Part shown: piece after piece, positions 49,501 to 60,245 of the stretch
Numbering within the stretch: position 1 is the first letter of the stretch
Layout of the letters: every line of letters starts with the position of its first letter
Source: Serilophus lunatus
Taxonomy: Eukaryota > Chordata > Aves > Passeriformes > Eurylaimidae
DNA length: 64,000 nucleotides
Direction: 5' to 3'
Assembly (NCBI GenBank): GCA_013399895.1
Contig: VXBA01002618.1
Location: 464,664-528,663 of the forward strand
The notes under the pieces: generated by a model
What the model saw: only the letters and a program-made list of their open reading frames with translations
Databases searched by the model: none
Told to the model about the DNA's origin: nothing
Position numbers and translations under genes: made by a program

Positions 49501-52500
49501 AATCAGAATTTAGACAAACCCAGAAACGGAACAGAAATAGTTGTGCAATATATACACTCATATGACACAATGCATTTTTACTCCTCCTGTAACACACTAG
49601 ATGGTAGACACTAGGTTTTTTCAAGTACTGGACAAGAAATTAAAGAAGAATGAAAACCAAGGCAAGCCATCGATTCCTTTCTTTTATAATTACCCTTTTT
49701 CTCCTTTTGTTCACGATGCCTGAAAAAGTGTATGATGTCTTTTGGGTTAGCCACCCTATGCATGTACTTCTGGCTAAAACGATGGACACTGAATGGTTCA
49801 AAGCCACCTGCATAATCAACCTAAGAAAGGAAAAAATTAAATATGAAACAAACAGAAATGGAGAAGCCACACAAATCAAGCTGAGTTTGTTACCCTTTAA
49901 AGAAAAAATTAAAGTAAAAAATAAGTCAACCTAAAATTAATGCCTAAGCAGAATAGCTAATGGCTAATAATATTCACAGAATAGCTAGTAACAGCTCAGA
50001 TTCATAACTTGATCCTAACTTGTTTCATTTACCAGCCTCCAGGGAATTTTCCATAAATTAGGTTAGGAGCACAGAAAGGAGAGTATGATTTAAGAAAGAA
50101 TTCTCGGTAAATAGTCATTTTTGATGGTCTTACTCAGACCGGCAGGGCATTTGTGATCAATCTTATCCTTTCCTGCAGAGTACTAGTTACACTACAGGTA
50201 GACAAGGATGGTGTAAAGGTGTTTTCTATTTGCCTGTACACAGCAAAAATTTTTGTATATCCTATACATTTATATATATATGTAAAGGTTGGATGATGAA
50301 CCTAGTGACATGATTTAGATGGTTTAGATGATGGGTTGGTGTTGGACACGTTGTGAAGTTAGGTAAAAGGTTGGACTTGATGATCTTTACAATCTTTTCC
50401 AACCTTGTTAATTCTGTGTGTAATTCTGTGTAGTATTATGTGTTCCAAGGAAAAGCATGACTTTACTTTGAGAGTTTTCACGATGACCTTCCAAAGCAAA
50501 GCAACCCAAACGGAACCATCTCTTACCCGTAACCTTACGAGAGGCTTCTCTGGCTGGCGTGGGTTTCCCAAGTGTTCTCTTTCTGCATTGTCCAGCATCA
50601 ATTCAACCTGCAGAGCAGAGTGAGAAACTCAGTCCCACCTTGTTCTCTTACAGATGCTTCAGTGTTTCAAGCTTAACTTAAAATACAGCCAGTTGCAAGG
50701 GGAGCTATAAAAATAAATAATAACGAGATCTGCTCTCATTCCTGAATGTATCTGTACCAGTATCCAGCCAAAAGCCTTAAGAATAACTGAGAAAAATATC
50801 CCAACAAAAGGCTCATCTGTCAGATACAGTGAAGTCCAGCACTATCTACACCACTGATCCCTCATACTACTTTATAGCCATTATGCTTTGCTAAATTTCT
50901 AGTTCCAGGGAGAAAGCAGGAAGAGAGACTATACAAACCCAAGAACTAAGAGTAATTAATACATCTGCTTAGTTACTTCTGCCACTTCACACTACACAGC
51001 CAAGCTCTCAGGGGATAGGTTCCATGCTGGTTCCAAAGTGCACACCCAACACTACCCCACTCTTAGGCACAAGTTTTTGTACAAAGATGATATGGACACA
51101 CACAAAGCAGTTCCAGCCCACTTTGATAGGTTGTCCCTGTTGTTCCAGGGATCTGGAAGCCAAGGTTGCAGAGTGAATGCCATGGAATTAGCTTCCTATG
51201 GAAACACTGTCTAAGTTCATCTCAAATAACGGAGCAAGACACAAGGTTTCTCATCTTCCAGTCTCAAAACCAGCCACAGATCCCATCCCTTGTCCATACA
51301 CTGTTATCTATAAACTGTTAGCATTACAAGTTACCTTTTCCATGCAGAATGCTTCTATTGCCTGAGTAACATTAGGATTGTCAGGATTAAAAATATCTGG
51401 GTGATCAGCTAGAACAATATCCTCTATGTAGAAAGTTCGCACTGTTTCTAGAGCAATCTTCTGCATTTTCATTTTTGTCCCTTTAACATGCAGCAAACCA
51501 ATGTGTCTAGAAGGAGAAAGGTAACTTACTAAAAAATATTCTCAGGAGAACTATGATAAAAAGATTCGTTTTAAATTCATGTTTAATTTTTCAGGGACAA
51601 AATTTTACAAGCTACAGGAAGTTCTTGGATCTGTATTTCAGAGTTGGACCTGTCAAATTTCAGTTTTATTTTATTTAGATTGTGCTTGTTCCATACACAA
51701 ACACATGTACTCATTTCCTTGTATTCCAATTTATCAGGTGGAACTCCTCTTAGGTTAATTTTTATTTATGTTAAATAGTCAGCAAAGCAAAAGTTATACT
51801 GGGCACTGATTCCATCTATTTTATGTCACACACTGAAACTAATCCACACCATAATACAAGTCCTTTCATACTTAATACAAAGTATTCTTCTGTTCTCAAC
51901 ACAACACCTGAGAGACGTAAGACAAGGGATGAACAAGAACAAAAAGAAAAGCTAACGCACTTTTTCACGGCTTCTCCGGGTGACAGAGATGTCACCACTG
52001 AACTTCCTGGCTGAGAAACATAGAAACGTTGCTGTTCATTTTGGAATGGAGCTATTTTGCACTCATGTTCATGCCCCCACACAACAAGATGAATAAAGTC
52101 ATCTAAAAACTGCTCTGGAATGTAGTTGGTAGCTCCATGTTTGCTCCTGTTCACAAGAAGAGAAAAATAAAGGTTGGGCAAGAAGAGAGTGAAGGAGGAG
52201 AAAACCATCAGTGTGATTTAAAGCAATACAGAAACTCCAACAGTAATATCTGACATACATGTCATCTCCTCTTCACATTTATTTCTTACCAATTGTTTAG
52301 TGTTTGGTTAAACAAAAAGGCAACTTATACAGCTCACTGTTTTCTACTCCACTCCTTTTATCCAAATCTCCCTTTTCTCTTTACATGGCTTGCAAGCCTT
52401 CAGTTTTTTTCTATATGAATGCTCTTATAGCACCTCATGGCCATTGTTTTTGGCCATGTTTTTTGGTTTTGTGTTTTGTTTTTAAATGGTGGAGTAAAAA

Positions 52501-55500
52501 CCCACTGAATTAAACAGACACGGGACACATGCCATCCCCAGTCCCTTTCCAGAGGACAGAGGAGATAAGGAAGAGCCTACTGGACAGAGATCAGAACATG
52601 GGGTTATATGGGCCATATTTATTTATATCTGCCTTACTGTAACTTACACTTGAGGACTACTCTCTTCTTTAAGAAAAATCAGGAGAAAGGATTTGGAAAA
52701 GAAAGTGTCTGACCCTACAACCACTGTTGGGAGAGGTGTGTGGGCAGACACAACACACTATGTATCTGTAAAGCATAGCATTGCAAGGAAGATAGGGTAT
52801 TTGTTGAATTACAGTTCAAACAAGGATATAAAATAAAATAGTTTAATGCTAGTTAAAGAAGTTTAATGTTCTTTCAGATCTAACAAGCAGACAAGACTTC
52901 ATTATATACATATGATACCACAAACCCTCCACTGCCCCTAACTGTAAAAGTTTGTCAAAAGATTTCCCCACATTACTAACTCATTTATTTCAACCCTTTC
53001 CCTTTATGATCATTCTGCCAAAAGGGCTGTAAAAAATGGTTTCCTTTGGGAAAATCTTAAGAAACCAGCTGCTCACAAGAAGCACCAACCAACACAGCTG
53101 GCTTTCTCACCTGTCCTTTCCGAGGCAGTTTAATGAAGTAACACGGTAAATTTAAAAGTCACTGTAATTCATTCAATACTGTTACCTATTCTGATGAATC
53201 ACAAACAGGTTAAACCAACTATCTTCATCTTCCTTTGGTCTCAGCATGGTTACTTGTTTATTGACAAACATACGATACAACCTCTCATCTGGAATAGCTC
53301 CTGGAGTGGAGAAAACAAAAAATAACTTTTGTATGGTAAACCAACTCTGTATTTCATAGCATTTTTATTAGCAGTTCTATTAAAAACAGCATGAAGAACA
53401 AAACATAGCAGCCTTCCAGTACCTAAAGGGTGCTTACGAGAAAGCTGGCAAAGCAGTGATAAGACAAGGGAGAATGGCTTCAAACTGTAAGAGGGTAGAT
53501 TTAGATCAGATTTTAGGAAGAAGTTCTTTACTGTAAGGGTGGTGAGCTACTGGAACAGGTTGTCCAGAGAAGCTGTGGATGCCCCATTGCTGGAAGTGTT
53601 CAAGGCCAGGTCAGATGGGGCTTTGAGCAACCTGGTCAAGCAGAAGGTATTCCCTGCCCGTGCTAGGGGATTGGATCTAGCTGATCTTTAAGGCCCCTTC
53701 CAACCCCAGTCTTTCTGTGATTCTATGATTTTCATAACCCAGGAAGTGCAAGGCATGACTATGAATAGATCAAAGTATAAAATGGCTATTTTACCAGACC
53801 AACTTAGGAAAGTAAGGTATTTTCACAAAGTACATCTGGTTTAAGACCTCTTGCCAATTTTCTGCACCAAACAGCTGACTGTGGGCAGAATTAAAAAAAA
53901 AAAAAAGTTTTTTTATTTCTTGTTGACAGACTAAGAAGTATATTTTGTTGAAAAATGGAGTTTAAAAACAGATGCTACTGAGCAGAGATGGAGCATACTT
54001 AAGCATACTTAAGTCTGTGCTGTCCCACACAGCAGAAAAAAGTCTGCTGAACTTCTCAACTGTTTGTCACTGATTATTTCCCTGATGTTTTTAACAAGTA
54101 AAGAAGCCCAAATCACCCATAGCCAGGGTTCATGATGCATTTCAGGAAAATCCCATATGCAGTGGGATATCCCGTATTTTTTGTTTATGAACAAATGCTC
54201 TCTAAAACGGAAAAAGGCAAGAAGGTATATATAATCCTGACATAATCTCAAAAAAAAATCTCATTAACATTTTAATGCCACAACATTGGCATTTTAGAAA
54301 GTTGTTGCATTTGCCAGTAATTATTTTGGGCATTGAGAACTTTTATATTGTCATTATTAGAACCTTCACTACTAATCCTTAGAACACAGGGTTTAAAAAC
54401 TTTTAAGTTCTTAAAAGTATCTCATTAAACACATGAAATCATGGCCAACTAGGACTTAAATTAGGACTATAAAAACTGCTTGGAACTAAGTGTTCAAGCA
54501 ATCATGATTTAACATAAAATAAGGGGGGAAATTAACACATTAATAGTTAGCTTCTGGAGACAGAAAGCAGTCAAAAATAACCATCCTAAGTAAAAATTGA
54601 GGGTAGAGGGGAACATGGTGCAGAAAACAGAAAGGGACAAAGCTGAAGTTGAAAACCTACCATAGAACACCTTTAAAATATAAAACTCTCTGTAAGTTTC
54701 TTTAAAGAAACTGAGGTTATCTGTCACAGATGTAACTTATGAACCACTTCAGACAGGCATGTAAGACATTAGGTTTCAACTCAGACAGTTTATGTTTTTG
54801 AATATAAGCAAAATGACACATGAAAATACAGTGTTTAATTTTTACCTAAACAGGATGCAGTAAGCTTAGTACACAACAGAGAGAATTTAAGACTGTGGTT
54901 GCTATGACTTGATACACAGGAACTGTTTACAGCTAATTAAAGAGAGGCTTATTTAAGACAAATGGAAGTACAAAAACCAAATTATTGAAGAATTTATTAA
55001 AAAAAAAAGCCTCTTGTCAGCCAGTGACAACGCAGCCGGAGGAGAAACCTGACACTGCCACAGAATTGATATAATTTAGAATTATTTAGACTTCCATGTT
55101 TGCTGCAGCCTTTTAAGTTTGTTCCAACTTTATTTAGACCTACTGAGCTCCAGTAACACATGAACAGCCTAGTCACAGTCTGGTGGACTAATACTCACCC
55201 AAGCCATACAGAGCAATTTTTGTCCTACCCTTCCGCAATAAAATGGGACTAATATCTATTTTCTCCACGGAAGTTGAACGTCCAAAGTGATTCAGCAATC
55301 CTGCACAGCTTAAAATATCCAATGCACACAGTGCATCTGCCTGCAAAAAATATTAAGATAGAAATATAAAAACTTTGAGCAGAACACTTAGTCTTTAATG
55401 TCTAAGTAAAAGTCTCAAAGGGTTAAGTAAATTCTGCAGTTCCACCACATATATTAGCTTTTTTTTTTTTAGTACTCATGGGTACAGAAGCAAATCCCTT

Positions 55501-58500
55501 TTTCTTACATGTCCTGCTTCTTTTGAACAAGGTGAAATTAAACATTAAATCATTCAGAAGCACAAAAACATAAACAAAGGCAGTCTCTAAACTACTACAA
55601 AAATTATCTTCTTAAGCTAACTACGTCACAGTAAGTCTAAACTTCTGCTAAAACACTCATCTCCATGAGACAGTTATTTGATATAAAATGCAAAATGATT
55701 AATTCAACACACACTCTTTAATGCTTTCTAAATGTCCTTTTCCTGTTTACTTTTAGCAGCTTATTTTTAAGCTAGCATTTCACCACTACTAGATTATCTT
55801 CCCTGAAAATGCAAGATGCATATCAATTGCATATGCACAATACTAACATTCTCCTTCTTTAGGAAAAAAAGCTTTCAGTCTCTACATGTTTTATAATCCT
55901 TCTGAAAGACTTTTTGGCATGAAAAGTGATTCTGTTCTGAATGACAGAAACCTACATAAATTAAGTAATTAAACATAGTTCATATGGATCTCTTCTTCCC
56001 ATTTGCTTTTTAATGTCACACTTACCCTTAACTTCTTGTCACTTATTAAGGTTTCTACAGATATATAAAATATTTACACAAAGAGTGGAGTGATTGCCTA
56101 AAACGAGGTCATCTCCAAGAACTGTACTTCTATACAAGTCTCTGTAATATCGTTGCAATGCAACAGTATAGCACAATTATGACAATAATTACCCCTGTGG
56201 GATCATCATGATTGCCGTGAATACTAAAAACTGGAATAGAAATGTTGAGATTCTCATCCTGATAATTCACCCAGGGAAACCTGAACAAGAGAAGGAAAGA
56301 CAGTTATCTCTAACTGCAAATTTGTGGATGATTCTCAATATGCTCTTCAAATCAACACCATTACAAATAGATCATGGCAACAACACAAATGAGTACAAAG
56401 TGGCTATGAATAAGCATAGCATAAAAAAAATCTTACTTATGAACTGGAATGGTACTTCCCACTGGGAACAGGGTAGCAAAAATAATCTAATTTTTAGAAC
56501 AACCCTATGAAAAGAATTGGACTAGGCTGTGCAACCTTTGCCTACACACAAAGAACTCTGTTGATTTTACCACAGCAATTCATCTAAATTGGTGACTTGT
56601 ACTGTACTTGCAGGATGAAAACTACGCATTACACAAATATATCAAGTGTCACAGCACAGTCAAAGTTTCTCAAAATACTGTACACATTCCTTTACAGACT
56701 TAGATAGGTGATTTTATCCTATAAACTATTCTTGAAGGATATAAATTAAAAATCACAACACATTCACCCAATATACAAACCACATGGCAATTTATAGGGA
56801 CATACTTACTTGCTGTAATGAAAATTAACTGCCTGATCACTCAAAATTTCAAACTGAACAGGACGATCACCCATGCAGTATTTTCTCAGAGACTCCAAAC
56901 AAGAGTGTACTGTTTTTCTAGAGGGTTTGTTGTCATGGAAAAGGTCCCCACCTAATAAAACAAAGTCCACCTGTATGTAACAAAAAGCTTTATTATTTTA
57001 ATACAACATTATTACCTTGGAAGACTTGTTTAAATTATTTTTTTTAGGGAGTTCCATACATTTACCCATATTTCCCCATGTTTGAGGGAGTATACTCCTA
57101 GGTAAAAGTATTTAGCAGTAGCTGACACAATATTTAACTTCCTCATGAAAAAAACACAAGTAAATAAGTTAATAAATAAGAAATAAATTAATTAAAACAA
57201 AACCAAACCCAAAAAGACCCATTTTTGAAGAGCCATAGAAGAAAAAATCTGATAGTGCTAAAAAAATAAAGGATCAGTGAAGTATTTTAATAAGAATCTC
57301 CAAATTGGCTCCTGAACACTTTTTTGACAGGCATGAAGAGATACATGATTTTTTCATTGCTGCAGTACCTACTGGGAAGAAATCAGTAGCTATAACCACA
57401 TTATTTTGAGAAAGTACTAGTTGTGGTTTCTGTACATACTGTAATATTTTGAAATATCTTGAAAAAGCATCAGGAAAAAAAACACATGAAAATTACAAAT
57501 AACTTGACAAGTAAACATTCATTCCTTAAACACAGAATCACAGAATTGTTATGTTAGAAAACACCCCTAAGATCACTGAGTCCAGAGGTGAACCTAGCAC
57601 TGCTAAGTCCACCACTAAACAATGTGCTCGCATCTTTTAAGTACCTTCAGGGATGGTGACTCCATCGTTTCCCTGTGCAGCCTGTTCCAGAGCTTGATAA
57701 TCCTCTCAGGGAAGAAATCCTTCCTAATATTCAGTCTGAATCTCTTCAGGCACAACCTGAGGCTGTTTCCTCTTGTTCTACTCCTTGTTCCTTGGGAGAA
57801 GAGACCAATCCCCACCTGGCTACAACCTCCTTTCAGATAGTTGTTGTGAGCAATAACATCCCATCTTCAGTCTCCTTTTCTCCAGATCAAAAGCCCCAGC
57901 TCCCTCAGCCACTCCTCACCACACTTGTGCTCCTGACCCTTCTCCAGCTCTATTGTCCTTCTCTGGACACACACCAGCACTTTAGTGTCTTTCTTGAAGT
58001 CAGGGGATTGAACACAGGATTTGAGGTATGCCCTCAACCAGTGCCAAGTGCAGGGAGACAATCACTGTCCTAGTCCTGCTGCCACACTATTGCTGATACA
58101 GGCCAGGAGGCCATCGGCTTTCTTGGCCACCTGGCACACTGCTGGCTCGTGTTCAGGCAGTGTCAATCAACCCAGGTCCCAGGGATGCAGCAGGCTTCCC
58201 TAAGAAGGAGATCTGGCCTGCATACTGGGCCTTCTGTTCCCATCAGAAGGGAGTCTCCTATGACAACTATCCATCCTTTTCCTTATGGAAATGGTGCTGA
58301 TGTTGGGCACAGGCCAACTTGACCTCTGCAACACCTGTCTATGCTAGATGGACCACCATCCTTGTTATTGTTCAGTTGCACTTGCAGAGCCTCACACCTG
58401 TTGTGCCAGGGTACCTGGGAAAGTGGGGCAGTCATGGTGTCACACCAGGTAGGACCTTGTCACCACTGCCCCCTGTCCCTTAATTCAGTGAGTTCACAGT

Positions 58501-60115
58501 TGGAAGAGATCTCAGAGATCATGAAGTCCAACCTATAATCTAATAGCAATCCATCATCTCAATCATGGCACCAAGTGCCTCATCCAGCCTACTCTTGAAC
58601 ACCTCCAGGGTCGGTGACTCCACCACCTCCCTGGGCAGCCCATTCCCAGTTCATCCAAGGGGACAGAGGACAGGAAATCCTCGGTGTCACAGGTCTTGTC
58701 TGCCTGTCAGGCTCATCCCAGGGAAGGCAGGGTGTAATTCCAATGCTCCTCTCCTACGCACTTCCTGATACTCCTCAACCTCGGTGCCTCCTCTCAGAGC
58801 TCTGTCACTAAGTGGAGTTCGGGGCATCTCCCACAGCAGTGCCCACCCTGCAGGGGACACGAGAGGGACGGCATGTTCCCACCAGAGCTCTGTCTGGGCA
58901 GCTGTGTCACTTGTGGAGGGCACAGAGCCCAGAGAGGCCACAGTTTTCAGCCAGACGGACACCACCGCTCCCTGGTGGAGCTGACAGGGCTTCAGCACCT
59001 TTCCTGCACAAAATGCCGTGCCGTGGTGTCTGCCTGCCACATTGAAGGTGCTCCTGTTTGCTGCTGCTGCTGCCCATGAGCTCCTTTTATAGCTGGGGAG
59101 GTACTTGGCTGCGGCTGCTCCTGGCCCTGCCCGGGTCCCATCAGCCGCTGTTGTGTGAGCTGGGGGCTCCTGGCGGCTCTCAGTGGGTCAATACCACTGA
59201 AACTGGTACAGGCAATCCAAAAACACTGGTAATGCAACGAGGGTCATAACTTAACACAATGCTCTTGTGAAAAAGAGAAGCAGGCATTCCTTTTACTAAA
59301 ACAGAAACGAAACTGGTTGCAATAAATAGTTAAGCATTTGATTTGCTATTACTATCCACTGCACCAAAACTAAGCTTTACGGCTTCAAGAAGGTTGGAAC
59401 ATACTTTCAACAGCCTCACTCCCTCCCTTTCCAGTAAGTAGCACTTACTTCATTTTTTTGAGCATGGTCCAGAATTTCATTGAAAGTTACAAACGTATCA
59501 TTTCCACGAACTGGATCCTTCTCCAAATAGCCAAGGTGAATATCAGTAGCAATAAGTATTTTAAAGGTATCTTCCTCATCCCTGCATAAGACAGGAAAGC
59601 TTGTGTCAGAGAGCAACACACAGGGAATTTCAACAGTCTTTATTAAGGTGGATCGTCTGTCCAAAGTCACGAAATACACAAGAGATTTGCTGTAAAACTT
59701 GACCAAATGTCATTCCTGTAATGTTCTCAAGACATTTCACTACTTTTATTGTAAATAGCCATCACCAAGCAAACCAGTCGGTATATTTGTTAATCCCGGT
59801 CACTCTATTAAAAGGGCTGCAATCACCTCTCTGCGGTATCTAATGAATACCTCAAAAAGTCCTTTCGTTTTCTAAAGGCAGTATGTTTTCTGCCTTAAAA
59901 AATACTTGTTGAACAGCCATTCAACTTCTCTCTTTGCACTGGTAACCTGTGTGTAAATGACGGCAAGCACGATGGCCATGAAGCCCTGAAGGCAAACACA
60001 AAGGACGGTCCGAGCTCATCTTCGCTCATCCCAAACACCCCAAACACTCGCTGACGTGCCAGGACCGCACGGAGCTGCAGACGACGGGAGCTTACTGTGA
60101 GTGGATGGAGCTCAT
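40460..60115 (-). CDS. MRE11: MRE11 double-strand-break repair nuclease (complete, 704 aa, 19 coding exons)
   Basis: MRE11 is the manganese-dependent nuclease core of the MRE11-RAD50-NBS1 complex, acting in the nucleus on DNA ends, at stalled forks and at telomeres. I joined nineteen minus-strand exons, all with GT-AG borders and matching phases, into 2115 bases (704 aa; human 708). The metal-binding residues D20, H22, D60, N128, H217, H245 and H247 all fall at the human numbers, in motifs ATDIHLG, GGDLFH, GNHDD, VIHQN and WGHEHE. The RAD50-binding helical region (EDLVKQYFQTAEK onward) lies near residues 430-480. A glycine-arginine-rich segment (SRGRGRARGRARGARG) starts near residue 565, and MSIID follows near 618. 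The N-terminus MSSIHSQ and the C-terminus DDPFMSFATSRRTK are short variable ends. The gene is transcribed divergently from ANKRD49 out of a shared CpG-rich promoter. Identification is certain; only non-coding 5' exons are unresolved. Confidence 0.98.
41601..41679 (-). CDS. MRE11: MRE11 coding exon 18
   Basis: The acceptor is ATTTCAAG and the donor is GTATGG. It encodes LSTTSSLSKRSSQSQTSRGV and DYESDE, including the conserved SQSQ serines (human SQSQVSKGVDFES). Confidence 0.93.
42038..42108 (-). CDS. MRE11: MRE11 coding exon 17
   Basis: The acceptor is TTTTTTCAG and the donor is GTCAGT. It encodes DIIDVDSDPEDTSFVPSSSK and VNQ plus two bases. The IDVDSDPED portion corresponds to IEVDESDVEED in human. 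Confidence 0.92.
42534..42589 (-). CDS. MRE11: MRE11 coding exon 16
   Basis: The acceptor is TTATTTTAG and the donor is GTAAGT. It encodes 18 residues, FRSRKPNPPLNSSQSYSE. Confidence 0.92.
43604..43687 (-). CDS. MRE11: MRE11 coding exon 15
   Basis: The acceptor is CTCTCTACAG and the donor is GTAGGC. It encodes STSQESASSSRTYKPVSVPA, then KNMSIID, with split codons at both ends. The MSIIDAF motif is conserved in vertebrate MRE11. Confidence 0.93.
44093..44122. repeat. TA-rich microsatellite
   Basis: Imperfect (TA)n with two TACA interruptions in the MRE11 intron between coding exons 14 and 15. Confidence 0.85.
44640..44856 (-). CDS. MRE11: MRE11 coding exon 14 (glycine-arginine-rich motif)
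   Basis: The acceptor is CCATTTCAG and the donor is GTAAGA. It encodes AITRARAHRSEDTALE, an acidic stretch with serines, then SRGRGRARGRARGARG and RGSSRRGKG. In the family this segment binds DNA and is arginine-methylated by PRMT1. Confidence 0.95.
45800..45862 (-). CDS. MRE11: MRE11 coding exon 13
   Basis: The acceptor is TTTTATTCAG and the donor is GTAATT. It encodes 21 residues, VRKFRESRRKNTE through DKEVRE, charged throughout. Confidence 0.94.
47018..47191 (-). CDS. MRE11: MRE11 coding exon 12
   Basis: The acceptor is ATTCTAAAG and the donor is GTAATA. It encodes 58 residues, KVQLSLLTERGMGEAVQEFV through EEEKIDEE, a highly charged helical segment that contacts RAD50 in the family. Confidence 0.95.
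48342..48442 (-). CDS. MRE11: MRE11 coding exon 11
   Basis: The acceptor is TATTCTAG and the donor is GTAGTT. It encodes IDLNFGKLVSRPAEGITL through VKQYFQTAEK, leading into the RAD50-binding helices. Confidence 0.94.
49694..49820 (-). CDS. MRE11: MRE11 coding exon 10
   Basis: The acceptor is CCTTTCTTAG and the donor is GTAATT. It encodes VDYAGGFEPFSVHRFSQKYM through FFRHREQKEKK, plus one base. Confidence 0.95.
50290..50431 (+). repeat. CR1 LINE 3' end
   Basis: In MRE11, between coding exons 9 and 10, antisense to the gene. It reads AGATGATGGGTTGGTGTTGG, GGTTGGACTTGATGATC, CTTTTCCAACCTTG and a TAATTCTGTGTG tail. It belongs to the same CR1 subgroup as the copy at 12342-12556. Confidence 0.88.
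50527..50607 (-). CDS. MRE11: MRE11 coding exon 9
   Basis: The acceptor is CTGCTCTGCAG and the donor is GTAAGA. It encodes 27 residues, beginning VELMLDNAEREHLGN and ending PEKPLVRLR. The frame remains open past the donor, but that part is intron. Confidence 0.95.
51335..51506 (-). CDS. MRE11: MRE11 coding exon 8
   Basis: The acceptor is CTCCTTCTAG and the donor is GTAACT. It encodes HIGLLHVKGTKMKMQKI through QAIEAFCMEK, the start of the capping domain. Confidence 0.95.
51961..52146 (-). CDS. MRE11: MRE11 coding exon 7 (nuclease motif V)
   Basis: The acceptor is TTGTGAACAG and the donor is GTGCGT. It encodes SKHGATNYIPEQFLDDF through LSPGEAVK and includes VVWGHEHECK with H245 and H247. Confidence 0.95.
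53186..53300 (-). CDS. MRE11: MRE11 coding exon 6 (nuclease motif IV)
   Basis: The acceptor is TCCACTCCAG and the donor is GTAACA. It encodes AIPDERLYRMFVNKQVTMLR through WFNLFVIHQN. H217 falls in VIHQN. Confidence 0.96.
53455..53732 (+). repeat. CR1 LINE 3' fragment
   Basis: In MRE11, about 155 bases upstream of coding exon 6, antisense to the gene. It contains TTAGATCAGATTTTAGGAAG, GAGAAGCTGTGGATGCCCC and CTTTAAGGCCCCTTCCAACC and ends in GATTCTATGATTTT. Confidence 0.9.
55199..55340 (-). CDS. MRE11: MRE11 coding exon 5
   Basis: The acceptor is TTTTTTGCAG and the donor is GTGAGT. It encodes ADALCALDILSCAGLLNHFG through RKGRTKIALYGL, plus one base of a split Gly codon. Confidence 0.96.
56193..56280 (-). 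CDS. MRE11: MRE11 coding exon 4 (nuclease motif III)
   Basis: The acceptor is CTTGTTCAG and the donor is GTAATT. It encodes FPWVNYQDENLNISIPVF and then SIHGNHDDPTG, with N128 and the catalytic H129. Confidence 0.96.
56810..56970 (-). CDS. MRE11: MRE11 coding exon 3 (nuclease motif II)
   Basis: The acceptor is TTACATACAG and the donor is GTAAGT. It encodes VDFVLLGGDLFHDNKPSRKT through DQAVNFHYS and carries D60. It ends with two bases of a split Lys codon. Confidence 0.96.
57531..59240 (-). mobile_element. CR1 LINE with ORF1 remnant, reverse transcriptase missing, interrupted by another CR1
   Basis: In the intron between MRE11 coding exons 2 and 3. On the minus strand, 58190-57531 is ordinary CR1 3' sequence (GAACACGAGCCAGCAGTG, GGTGGCCAAGAAAGCC, tail ATTCTGTGATTCTGTG). 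To its right, 58490-58190 translates in part to IVVIGDSLLMGTEGPVCRPD and LLLREACCIPG, the GDSL/SGNH esterase-like part of CR1 ORF1, preceded by CEALQVQ. Further right, about 58840-58700 gives EEAPRLRSIRKCVGEEHWNY with stops, which resembles the coiled-coil part of ORF1. The 58850-59240 stretch is GC-rich, with a TATAAAAGG at 59083-59091 (minus), perhaps CR1 5' UTR. No reverse-transcriptase sequence is present. Assignment of the rightmost part is inference. Confidence 0.7.
58488..58650 (-). repeat. CR1 LINE 3' end nested in an older CR1
   Basis: It reads GTTGGAAGAGATCTCAGAG, GAAGTCCAACC, ATCATGGCACCAAGTGCC and GACTCCACCACCTCCCTGGG in the usual reverse CR1 order. It separates two ORF1-like pieces of the surrounding element, which suggests a later insertion. 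Confidence 0.8.
59449..59581 (-). CDS. MRE11: MRE11 coding exon 2 (nuclease motif I)
   Basis: The acceptor is CTTATGCAG and the donor is GTAAGT. It encodes DEEDTFKILIATDIHLGYLE through LDHAQKNE and carries metal ligands D20 and H22. Confidence 0.96.
60096..60115 (-). CDS. MRE11: MRE11 coding exon 1 (start codon)
   Basis: The start codon is at 60113-60115 in a good context (A at -3). Twenty coding bases give MSSIHS plus CA of a split Gln codon; the donor is GTAAGC. The next exon's first G completes the codon, placing D20 and H22 at the human positions, which supports this start. Confidence 0.9.
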
Positions 60116-60127
60116 CTTGGCGCCAAG
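60116..60127. promoter_or_regulatory. E2F-like palindrome abutting the MRE11 start codon
   Basis: CTTGGCGCCAAG is a perfect 12-base palindrome whose centre matches the E2F half-site GGCGC on both strands. It directly precedes the MRE11 ATG and would lie in the 5' UTR or core promoter. Confidence 0.5.
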
Positions 60128-60245
60128 GCTCCTGAGGCCAGGGCGGCAGCTTCTCCCTTCATAGGCGGGACGCGAAGCCCAGGAGAGGAGCCCAGCCCAG
60201 GCGCGGTGCCAGCGCGGGGCAGAGCGGACGCTCCCACCCGATCCC

